A stretch of DNA of 6,148 bases from Cellvibrionales bacterium (GCA_003492055.1 DMZE01000003.1:1-6148); one strand, 5' to 3'. Positions 1 to 5,855 are shown, numbered from the stretch's first letter. The notes: generated from the sequence alone by a model not told the origin. Numbers and translations: made by a program.

Positions 1-196
1 AAAAAAGTAAACCCTCAGAATATCCCATCATCACTAAAAGCTAACGCTCAAGACTCTGGCTTCCAGCCATCACCCCTCCGCCTCATCCTAACACCCTTAA
101 AAAAAACCAAAAAAAAAGCGCCCTATATAAATATAAGACGCTTTTCAGTAATCCAAAATCACCACTTTAATTCATTAAGCGGCCATCCAGTCCAGC
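1..196. other. Non-coding left edge with A-rich tracts
   Basis: No gene is supported here. One forward frame is open from base 1 to about base 200, but it has no start in the window, runs through A-runs and straight through the terminator hairpin, and its peptide (Lys/Pro-rich) resembles no family I recognise. A neighbouring forward frame ends at a TAA at 8-10, so the tail of a rightward gene cannot be excluded. All three reverse frames contain stops within the first 60 bases. The only clear signal is the secB-side terminator. Confidence 0.5.
111..145 (-). terminator. Intrinsic terminator downstream of secB
   Basis: Read on the minus strand, the DNA forms a 14-bp stem (AAAAGCGTCTTATA against TATAGGGCGCTTTT, with two G-U pairs) closed by a TTTA loop. 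It runs into a long T tract that continues, after a GG interruption, to about position 99. This is a typical rho-independent terminator for the leftward transcript ending in secB. On the plus strand the stem is followed by only four T, so termination in that direction would be weaker. Confidence 0.85.
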
Positions 197-232
197 CTAA
201 TTAAGTGACTAGTTAAATGACTAGTTAAGTGA
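197..232 (-). repeat. 12-bp tandem repeat x3 spanning the secB stop codon
   Basis: Three adjacent 12-bp units read on the minus strand TCACTTAACTAG, TCATTTAACTAG and TCACTTAATTAG. The unit length is a multiple of three and stays in frame with secB, so each copy encodes Ser-(Leu/Phe)-Asn-stop. The first copy is the real end of SecB; the other two place further in-frame TAG codons at 209-211 and 197-199. Confidence 0.9.
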
Positions 233-703
233 CTGGCCTGAATCTGCAGCTGTTGCCTGCGACTGACGGAAAATCGCATCAAAATCAATTGGCGCCAATG
301 ACAAAGGAGGAAAACCACCCTTAACCGCCATGCTATCAATCGCTTCACGCGCATAAGGGAACAAGAAATTAGGGCAAACAGCGCCTAATACATGCTGAAG
401 CTGCTCATCAGCAAAACCGCTAATAGCGAAAATACCGGCTTGTTGTAACTCTATTAAATACGCCGTCTCATCTTCAACCTTTGCAGTAATGGTAATCGTT
501 AATACGATTTCATGAATATTATCACCAACCTTATTACCACGTGTATTCACATCCATTTTTACTTTAGGCTGAAAAGCCTGAGTAAAAACCTTAACTCCCA
601 TTGGAGTCTCAAAAGAAAAGTCTTTTATATAGGTGCGTTGAACCGCAAATTGTGGACTCGCATCTGCAGCACTTGCTGCCGCTTCATTTTCATTCTCAGC
701 CAT
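221..703 (-). CDS. secB: Protein-export chaperone SecB
   Basis: SecB is a cytoplasmic chaperone, tetrameric in known examples, that keeps precursor proteins unfolded and hands them to SecA for Sec-dependent export. The 160-residue product matches the usual length (about 155 in E. coli). Family signatures are visible: QRTYIKDFSFETP (about 22-34) after an acidic/Ala-rich variable N terminus, QQAGIFAISG (about 87-96), CPNFLFPYARE (110-120) and the FPPLSLAPIDFDAIF block near the C terminus. The start at 703 is supported by a clean Shine-Dalgarno AGAGGT at 709-714. It lies downstream of grxC on the same strand, the common gammaproteobacterial order, and is followed by an intrinsic terminator. A TATAAT box in the 175-bp gap suggests it can be transcribed alone. 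Its last codons and stop belong to a triplicated 12-bp repeat. Confidence 0.97.
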   Translation of the reverse strand: MAENENEAAASAADASPQFAVQRTYIKDFSFETPMGVKVFTQAFQPKVKMDVNTRGNKVGDNIHEIVLTITITAKVEDETAYLIELQQAGIFAISGFADEQLQHVLGAVCPNFLFPYAREAIDSMAVKGGFPPLSLAPIDFDAIFRQSQATAADSGQSLN

Positions 704-736
704 GATTTACCTCTTTGTTACGCGCTCGGCGATTAA

Positions 737-742
737 ATTATA
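737..742 (-). promoter_or_regulatory. Candidate -10 box of a secB promoter
   Basis: The minus strand carries an exact TATAAT 34 bp before the secB start codon. At the expected spacing there is no good -35 hexamer (GAGTTT at 17 bp), and there is no TG extension. It is therefore either a weak or activator-dependent promoter, or a chance match in AT-rich DNA. The 175-bp gap from grxC makes an independent promoter reasonable. Confidence 0.4.
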
Positions 743-825
743 AGTAGGTTGTTACGCCTAAACTCTTGCACGTCCATACGCTTAGTTTTACCAAGCAACA
801 TCCTGTCACTCTTGCTTTCAATTCT

Positions 826-849
826 TCTTTCTATTTATCTTTCTATTCA
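826..849. repeat. 12-bp tandem duplication in the grxC-secB gap
   Basis: Two adjacent 12-bp units, TCTTTCTATTTA and TCTTTCTATTCA, differ at one position. On the transcribed minus strand they form a purine-rich tract just downstream of the grxC stop. They do not form a hairpin and are not an obvious terminator. Confidence 0.7.
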
Positions 850-878
850 TTTTCACTGCGGACTTTAAAGCCATGATT

Positions 879-1154
879 TTAGACTAGCAGTAAATCCAAT
901 TTACCGCTGCGCTCTAATGCGGCTAACTCTGTATAACCACCTACATGAGCGTCGTTAATCCAAATTTGAGGCACTGTACGAGCATTGCTCAAACGTGACA
1001 TCTCTGCGCGTAACTCAGGATTACCATCGACAGCAAGATCCGTATATTCAACGGATCTCGCATCAAGTAAATTACGTGCTGCTACGCAATAGGGGCAGTA
1101 AGCAGTAGTGTACATCAAGACTTTTGTAGTCAGCTCAGATGATGAATTCGACAT
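879..1154 (-). CDS. grxC: Glutaredoxin 3 (GrxC family)
   Basis: A small cytoplasmic thiol-disulfide oxidoreductase that uses glutathione to reduce disulfides, for example in ribonucleotide reductase. From the chosen start it has 91 residues, against 83 in E. coli GrxC. It shows the dithiol active site CPYC (residues 20-23) preceded by YTTAY, the cis-proline motif TVPQ (59-62), and the glutathione-binding GG (71-72) before YTEL. The start at 1154 is preferred over an in-frame ATG at 1190: it leaves 2 bp after the rhodanese stop instead of a 34-bp overlap, and GGTGAAG lies at suitable spacing upstream. The near-contact indicates translational coupling with the rhodanese gene. Dithiol rather than monothiol chemistry is inferred from both cysteines being present. 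Confidence 0.95.
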   Translation of the reverse strand: MSNSSSELTTKVLMYTTAYCPYCVAARNLLDARSVEYTDLAVDGNPELRAEMSRLSNARTVPQIWINDAHVGGYTELAALERSGKLDLLLV

Positions 1155-1156
1155 AA

Positions 1157-1585
1157 CTACTTCACCAGCGGCATTTGAGCACCTTGCCACTCCATTAAAC
1201 CACCTGCCAAACGATAAATGGCTGGGCCGCCTTCAGTTTGAATGCGTTTAGCGACATACGATGATTGCTGACCCATCTTGCAGACTAAGACTAATGATTT
1301 ATCACCGTATTGCTGTAAATCCGTCTTACCACCAGCATTATGCTGTAACTGCCACTTAGAAAACGGCAAATTAACGGCGTCAACGATATGGCCATTATCA
1401 AAATCAGCTTTGTCACGAAGGTCAATGACCACAGCAGCATCATGATTAACCATGGTAGTGAGTGCATGGGGGGATATACCTTTACCCGCACGTCGATTTT
1501 CTAACCATGCCAACAAGGCAACCGTGGCAGCCAGTAATGTAATCAAGAACCATTGTTCAGAAACAAATATCAGAAACTTTTGCAT
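1157..1585 (-). CDS. yibN: Membrane-anchored rhodanese-domain protein (YibN-like)
   Basis: A single rhodanese domain tethered by an N-terminal membrane helix (about residues 11-28), as in E. coli YibN. The product from this start is 142 residues, close to YibN (about 143). The fold is recognisable from VVIDLR (52-57), FDNGHIVDAVNLP (62-74), the presumed catalytic cysteine C102 in VLVCKMGQQS, and a closing YRLAGGLMEWQGAQMPLVK. A persulfide or sulfurtransferase role is expected from the family; the substrate is unknown. The frame extends upstream to a GTG at 1633, but the ATG at 1585 gives the MQKF start that aligns with YibN and the usual length, though its Shine-Dalgarno is poor. It is first in a leftward unit with grxC. 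Confidence 0.9.
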   Translation of the reverse strand: MQKFLIFVSEQWFLITLLAATVALLAWLENRRAGKGISPHALTTMVNHDAAVVIDLRDKADFDNGHIVDAVNLPFSKWQLQHNAGGKTDLQQYGDKSLVLVCKMGQQSSYVAKRIQTEGGPAIYRLAGGLMEWQGAQMPLVK

Positions 1586-1671
1586 ACGACTGTGCTTTCT
1601 ACCTGTCTGTTTTTTCGGGCGGTCAGTATACACGGCCTATATGCCTTAGCCACTACCTAAAACAGCCACTC

Positions 1672-1701
1672 ATTACACTTTTCGATCGCTAATATAGTCA
1701 A
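1672..1701 (-). promoter_or_regulatory. Sigma70-type promoter for the rhodanese-grxC unit
   Basis: On the minus strand TTGACT (1696-1701) and TGTAAT (1672-1677) are separated by 18 bp, each matching the consensus at five of six positions. The predicted transcript start near 1665 gives a leader of about 80 bases before the rhodanese ATG. It is the best promoter match in the window. Confidence 0.65.
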
Positions 1702-1724
1702 TATGGCTCAGTCGCGCCGCTCTT

Positions 1725-1753
1725 TTGACTCTGCATAGTCTCAGCTCGCTAAG
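1725..1753 (+). promoter_or_regulatory. Weak candidate promoter toward envC
   Basis: A forward TTGACT (1725-1730) is followed after 17 bp by GCTAAG (1748-1753), which matches the -10 consensus at only three positions. The -35 box is an inverted copy of the one on the other strand, 23 bp away, so the two could form a back-to-back divergent pair. If used, the envC leader would be nearly 300 bases long. Low confidence. Confidence 0.25.
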
Positions 1754-1770
1754 CCTCATGCTGTCACTTG

Positions 1771-1804
1771 ATGCCTTTTCATGTTTTTTCATGTTTTTTC
1801 ATGT
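1771..1804. repeat. 10-bp tandem repeat, about 3.4 copies
   Basis: Successive units ATGCCTTTTC, ATGTTTTTTC, ATGTTTTTTC and a partial ATGT lie in the spacer upstream of envC. The T6 runs and exact copies suggest replication slippage. The roughly one-helical-turn period could phase bends or binding sites, but no known motif is recognised. Confidence 0.8.
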
Positions 1805-1851
1805 CTGGTGTCTATAGAAGATATCTTTAAGCGTAATATCATCAGATAGCG

Positions 1852-1886
1852 GTTCTATGCCATATGTTCTATGCCATATGTCCTAT
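1852..1886. repeat. 14-bp tandem repeat, about 2.5 copies
   Basis: GTTCTATGCCATAT occurs twice back to back (1852-1865 and 1866-1879), followed by a partial third copy GTCCTAT. Each full copy contains an ATG. The second provides the most upstream in-frame start for envC; the first lies in a different frame that stops after 28 codons. Confidence 0.85.
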
Positions 1887-2041
1887 ATCATCGGTCGCAA
1901 AACCCGAGGCTATACGATATCGTCAACAATAACAGCTACATAGCTAAGCTAAATAACAGACAAATGAAGCCGTCTATAAGCATGAATCCACAACTATCAT
2001 CATTAATAAGCGCGCTCTACCCCGCTAAATGCAGGGTGAAT

Positions 2042-3244
2042 ATGACGCCAATCATGGCTCTACTGCTTCTAATCACTAGTAGCATGTTGTTGATGGCGCC
2101 GGTTATAGCCAATGATAACTTCACAGAAAGCACCGAACTCGTCGCCAATAAAGAAAAGCTTAGTCAATTACTGAGCGAGCTCGACACCATCAAAAAACGC
2201 TTATCACGTGATCTCAACCGTCATAACCGTATCAATAAGTCGTTTAGCGACACTGAAATCAAGATTGGCAAACTTACCGCCAAACATCGGCAGCTAAACC
2301 AAGAGCAGCAGCAACTAAATCAGCAGCTTTCACAATTACGCGAAGAACAAAAAAACTTGCAGCGTAAACAAATAAAGCAGCAGGCATTAATCAGCGAGCA
2401 CCTTCGCCAAGCCTACCAATTGGGCAACCAAGGTGAGTTACAAGTATTTTTGGAGCAAGAGAGTCCTGAATCCATCGATAGACAGCTCACTTACTTGGGC
2501 TATATCAACAAAGCGCGTAATAAAAAAATCTCTGAATATGCTGAAATTGTTAAGCAGAAATCCCAAGTCAGTCAGCGTATCCGTGAGCAACAGACCGAAC
2601 TAGAAACCAACCAAAGCTTACTGGTTAAGCAACAGCAATCGCTCGCATCACTACAACAAAAGCGCCAACAGCAACTTAAGCAATTAACCGCCAGTATTAA
2701 AGGCAGTGAAAAGCGCATTAAAGTACTGGACAGTGACAGCGCCTCACTCAAGAAATTGCTCAGTGAAGTGACAAAAGTCATGGCCAAACAAGCCCAGCGA
2801 GAAGCAAAACAAAAAGACCTTGAAAGCTTCGCCGTTCCCAATGGTGACTTTGCAACAGCGAAAGGTCGTTTACCATGGCCAGTTAACGGTCGACAACAGT
2901 TTCAATTTGGCAAGGCTCGCAATGGTTCGTCTATTAATTGGCAAGGCGTAACGCTACGCGCTGACGCCGGTGAAGCGGTTAAAGCCATTTATGCTGGACG
3001 CGTTATTTTTGCCGATTGGTTTCAAGGCCAAGGCCTCTTAATGATTCTTGATCATGGCAATGGCTACATGAGCTTATACGGCCATAACGAAAGTTTGCTA
3101 CAAAATGCTGGCGCTTGGGTGGCCGGTGGTGAAACCATTGCAACGGTTGGCAATAGTGGCGGTCAATCAATGGCGGCGTTATATTTTGAAATACGCCATA
3201 ATGGGCAGCCTAATAACCCCAACCATTGGTGCAGCAAAAACTGA
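2042..3244 (+). CDS. envC: Murein hydrolase activator EnvC
   Basis: EnvC is a periplasmic septal factor recruited by FtsEX that activates amidases (AmiA/AmiB) to split daughter-cell peptidoglycan. From this start the product is 400 residues (E. coli 419): signal peptide (about 1-23, cleavage after VIA), long Gln/Lys/Glu-rich coiled coil (about 35-255) and C-terminal LytM domain (about 276-398) with LPWPVNG, GRVIFADW, HGNGYMSLYGH and LYFEIRHNGQPNNP. The zinc ligands of active M23 peptidases are missing: the HxGxD region reads WQGVT and the terminal HxH reads ALY, as expected for a non-enzymatic activator. The ATG at 2042 follows AGGG at good spacing. However, ATGs at 1964 or 1982 would add Lys and Arg before the hydrophobic core, so the start is uncertain; the 1871 start is unlikely. 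Downstream genes are co-oriented. Confidence 0.93.
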   Translation: MTPIMALLLLITSSMLLMAPVIANDNFTESTELVANKEKLSQLLSELDTIKKRLSRDLNRHNRINKSFSDTEIKIGKLTAKHRQLNQEQQQLNQQLSQLREEQKNLQRKQIKQQALISEHLRQAYQLGNQGELQVFLEQESPESIDRQLTYLGYINKARNKKISEYAEIVKQKSQVSQRIREQQTELETNQSLLVKQQQSLASLQQKRQQQLKQLTASIKGSEKRIKVLDSDSASLKKLLSEVTKVMAKQAQREAKQKDLESFAVPNGDFATAKGRLPWPVNGRQQFQFGKARNGSSINWQGVTLRADAGEAVKAIYAGRVIFADWFQGQGLLMILDHGNGYMSLYGHNESLLQNAGAWVAGGETIATVGNSGGQSMAALYFEIRHNGQPNNPNHWCSKN

Positions 3245-3334
3245 AAATACTGCCGCTAAGCAGTCGCAAATCAGCAGCTTAACCGCTATGATTCACCGCT
3301 ATCAGTACCTACTCATAGTTTTTACCGGCTTATT

Positions 3335-3350
3335 AAAAGGATGCTTTGTG
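3335..3350 (+). promoter_or_regulatory. Ribosome binding site deciding a GTG start for the S41 protease
   Basis: AAAAGGA lies at 3335-3341 and a GTG in the protease frame at 3348-3350, 6 nt after the AGGA. None of the in-frame ATGs upstream has a comparable site. An ATG at 3341 abuts the AAAAGG and is in a different frame, which ends after 65 codons, so it is not a credible gene start. Confidence 0.6.
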
Positions 3351-4922
3351 TTGTTATTCGTAATGTTATCTGCGTTGTTAATGATGCTGTTATTGATACT
3401 GCTGTTGGTTTCTTTATTGAAGCCATCGCTCTTACCTTCATCATTGCGTCGCAGCTCCCTGTTAGCGCCATCATTACTTGCATCCTGCCTATTCGTCTTT
3501 TTACCCACTGCCCAAGCACAGGACGATTTAACGGCTGAAAACATACCAGCACTGTCATCCGAAGAATCCTTAGACTTAACTCCTGAACATGCACCGGAAC
3601 TAGCGCCCGAGCTAAAGCAAGAGTTGCATCCATCATTAGACACTGTCCTAGAGCCATTAATACCTGACAATGCGCTAACGCCAACCGACGATGCTGAAGT
3701 TAAAGGCAAGCTCGCGCTTGAAGATTTACGTTCATTTGTGACCGCCTTTAATCATATTCGTAACGCCTATGTCGAAGAAGTCGATGATAAAACGCTATTA
3801 CAAAACGCCATTAAGGGAATGTTAACGCAACTTGACCCCCACTCTAACTACCTTGAGCCTGAGTCTTTTGAAGACTTACAAGTGAGTGCCACCGGTGAGT
3901 TTGGCGGTCTAGGTTTAGAGGTCGGCATTGAAGATGGCTTAATAAAAGTAATTTCACCGATTGATGATACGCCAGCGCAAAAAGCCGGAATGGAAAGCGG
4001 TGATTTAATTATAAAAATTGATAACCAGCCCGTTAAAGGTTTGGGCCTTGGCGAAGCCGTTAAAAAAATGCGTGGCCCTAAGGGAAGTGCTATTGATTTA
4101 ACCGTGGTCAGACAAGGTGTTCCTCAACCCATTGAATTAACGCTTATTCGTGATGTTATTTCCGTTGTCAGCGTTCGAAGCCGTGTGCTTGAAGAGCACT
4201 ATGCTTATTTACGCATAGCGCAGTTTCAGGGCAATACCGGAGTGGATCTTAAAAAAGTACTGACTAAATTAAAAGATGAACAAACCATTAATGGCGTCAT
4301 TCTCGATTTACGTAATAACCCTGGTGGAGTATTACAAGCGGCGGTTGAAGTGGTTGATGCTTTTATAGAAGAAGGCTTAATTGTGTATACCGAAGGCCGC
4401 ATTCGTGAATCGGCCTCGCGCTTTGAGGCTCGTTCTGGTGATGAAACCTTTACTTGGCCATTAGTGGTATTAATTAATGGCGGTTCTGCTTCCGCCTCCG
4501 AAATTGTCGCTGGCGCATTACAAGATCATAAGCGTGCGGTTATTTTAGGGACCAATAGCTTTGGCAAAGGATCAGTACAAACCGTTATTCAGCTGTCAGA
4601 AACACGCGGTATGAAACTCACAACAGCCCGTTACTTCACACCAAAGGGTCGCTCCATACAGGCGCAGGGTATTGTTCCTGATATCGTTGTAGAGCGTGCC
4701 AAAATCACCAAGTTAAAATCCAAAGGTCAAATATTTGAAGCCGATCTTCATGGGCATTTATCCAATGGAAATAGTGATGCTAACTCTAGCGATAGTAAAG
4801 AAAGCCGCGAATCAAAAAATACTGATGAAGAACTAGGCACTAAAGACAATCAGTTATATGAAGCGCTCACTTTATTAAAAGGTTTAAATATTTTGAGTGG
4901 CAATAAATACTCACAGCCCTAA
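3348..4922 (+). CDS. ctpA: S41-family carboxy-terminal processing protease (CtpA-like)
   Basis: A periplasmic serine protease of the CtpA/Prc family that degrades or trims envelope proteins; in Pseudomonas aeruginosa CtpA acts on peptidoglycan hydrolases. Numbering from the proposed GTG start (524 residues): hydrophobic segment 2-24, RR at 34-35, second hydrophobic segment ending TAQA (cleavage after about 57), acidic Pro/Glu/Leu linker (about 58-120), the family motif LDPHSNYLEP, a PDZ domain (about 183-260), then the S41 core. The catalytic triad is visible: Ser382 in GGSASASE, Lys407 in FGKGSVQT, and Gln411; the Ser-Lys distance of 25 is the family value. The GTG at 3348 follows AAAAGGA with 6-nt spacing, the best ribosome site; in-frame ATGs at 3288, 3201 and 3105 lack one, the last two overlapping envC. 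The Ser-rich tail after 465 is variable. It lies 103 bp after envC, so probably in its operon. Confidence 0.92.
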   Translation: MLLFVMLSALLMMLLLILLLVSLLKPSLLPSSLRRSSLLAPSLLASCLFVFLPTAQAQDDLTAENIPALSSEESLDLTPEHAPELAPELKQELHPSLDTVLEPLIPDNALTPTDDAEVKGKLALEDLRSFVTAFNHIRNAYVEEVDDKTLLQNAIKGMLTQLDPHSNYLEPESFEDLQVSATGEFGGLGLEVGIEDGLIKVISPIDDTPAQKAGMESGDLIIKIDNQPVKGLGLGEAVKKMRGPKGSAIDLTVVRQGVPQPIELTLIRDVISVVSVRSRVLEEHYAYLRIAQFQGNTGVDLKKVLTKLKDEQTINGVILDLRNNPGGVLQAAVEVVDAFIEEGLIVYTEGRIRESASRFEARSGDETFTWPLVVLINGGSASASEIVAGALQDHKRAVILGTNSFGKGSVQTVIQLSETRGMKLTTARYFTPKGRSIQAQGIVPDIVVERAKITKLKSKGQIFEADLHGHLSNGNSDANSSDSKESRESKNTDEELGTKDNQLYEALTLLKGLNILSGNKYSQP

Positions 4923-5003
4923 ATTTGACAGACGACCAACATTAATAAGCCCATTCCTCAATCATTATCATGGCGAATCATCCCGAGTTAGTTATAGGTT
5001 TTT

Positions 5004-5855
5004 ATGTACAAACAAACAGTTAAAGCGGTTCTATTAAGTTTTATAACCGTATTTAGCGCGAGCCTTATGGCCCAATCAACTTCCATGATGGCGCAGCCCA
5101 CGCCACCACTGCCAACACCTTCTCTCGCAATTATTATTGATGACCTCGGCAACAATTTAGCCAGTGGTCGCCGCGCAGTTAACCTACCGGGAGCAATTAC
5201 TTATGCGATTTTACCGCATACACCGCAAGCGATAGAACTTGCCACCTATGCGAACAACATTGATATTAATAAAGAAGTGATTATTCATATGCCAATGGAA
5301 GCCGTTGGGCACAAGCATATAGGGCCAGGCGGGCTTAACATGCACCAAGATCAAGAAGATTTTATTCATACCCTACAAGCCGCAATTAAAGCGCTGCCAC
5401 AAGCAAAAGGGTTAAGTAATCATATGGGTAGCCAGCTAACTTCGCAGCCAGATCGAATGCGCTGGCTCATGGCGGAGTTAAGCAAAACGCCTTTTTATTT
5501 TATTGATAGTAAGACCACTGATAACAGTGCGGCAATGCAAGCTGCCGATGAACAACAGATTCCTTATTTAGTGCGTGATATCTTTCTGGATCATGATCGT
5601 GATCCAGCTGCGATAGATCGTGCTTACAAAAAAGCCTTGGCATTAGCGATACGCTCGGGATCTGCCGTGTTGATTGCTCACCCCTACCCTTCGACTTTAG
5701 ATTATCTTGAGACCGCACTTCCCAAACTCAGGCAAGCAGGTATTGTTTTAGTGAATGCTAGCCAAGCGATTGCGCAAAAAAATCGTCATCAAGTCAATAG
5801 CGATAAACCTTTGCTTATTAGTAAAGCCATTCTCACTATTGATGATTCTCATTAA
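5004..5855 (+). CDS. yibQ: Divergent polysaccharide deacetylase family protein (YibQ-like)
   Basis: A secreted protein of the divergent polysaccharide deacetylase family (Polysacc_deac_2, like E. coli YibQ). The 283-residue product has a signal peptide (Lys-containing start, hydrophobic 8-22, cleavage after SLMA at about 23), a short Pro/Gln/Met-rich linker, then the domain. Conserved acidic and histidine positions of a metal-hydrolase fold are visible: IIIDDLG with D46-D47, IIHMPM with H95, SNHMGS with H140, FIDSKT with D168, RDIFLDHD (191-198) and IAHPYP with H226. A periplasmic carbohydrate or peptidoglycan substrate is inferred; the family's reaction is not well established. The ATG is preceded by ATAGG at 5-nt spacing. 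It lies 81 bp after the S41 protease with no terminator between, so it probably shares that transcript. This order matches Pseudomonas and Shewanella. Confidence 0.93.
   Translation: MYKQTVKAVLLSFITVFSASLMAQSTSMMAQPTPPLPTPSLAIIIDDLGNNLASGRRAVNLPGAITYAILPHTPQAIELATYANNIDINKEVIIHMPMEAVGHKHIGPGGLNMHQDQEDFIHTLQAAIKALPQAKGLSNHMGSQLTSQPDRMRWLMAELSKTPFYFIDSKTTDNSAAMQAADEQQIPYLVRDIFLDHDRDPAAIDRAYKKALALAIRSGSAVLIAHPYPSTLDYLETALPKLRQAGIVLVNASQAIAQKNRHQVNSDKPLLISKAILTIDDSH

Larger units (their letters stand above)
1586..2041. other. Divergent intergenic region between rhodanese and envC
   Basis: About 450 bp separate the two divergent genes. It holds the leftward promoter, a weak rightward promoter candidate, and two short tandem repeats (1771-1804 and 1852-1886). 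The envC frame stays open leftward to an ATG at 1871, but that ATG arises inside a repeat copy. In many gammaproteobacteria a phosphoglycerate mutase gene (gpmI) of about 1.5 kb lies between these neighbours; no trace of such a coding sequence was recognised here. Confidence 0.6.

Noticed and set aside
1..207. Forward frame open from base 1 to about base 200, possible 3' end of a rightward gene
   Set aside because: It runs through A-runs and the terminator hairpin, has no start in the window and no recognisable protein pattern.
1452..1649. Forward ORF opposite the rhodanese gene
   Set aside because: Lies antisense to a clearly recognised rhodanese domain and shows no family pattern.
1857..1943. 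28-codon ORF starting in the first 14-bp repeat copy, possible leader peptide upstream of envC
   Set aside because: No Shine-Dalgarno and no attenuator hairpin after it; the ATG is a by-product of the repeat. Mentioned only in the finding on that repeat.
2572..2841. Reverse ORF inside envC rich in Ser, Cys and Leu
   Set aside because: It is the antisense shadow of the Gln/Lys/Glu-rich coiled coil; the composition explains the open frame.
2860..3240. Active M23 endopeptidase in the EnvC C terminus
   Set aside because: The metal-binding His/Asp positions are replaced (WQGVT and ALYFE), which matches non-catalytic EnvC and not an enzyme.
5586..5607. Near-palindrome CTGGATCA-6-TGATCCAG, possible operator or hairpin
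   Set aside because: It lies within the conserved RDIFLDHDRDPA coding segment of the deacetylase and is explained by the repeated Asp/His/Arg codons; no regulatory context.
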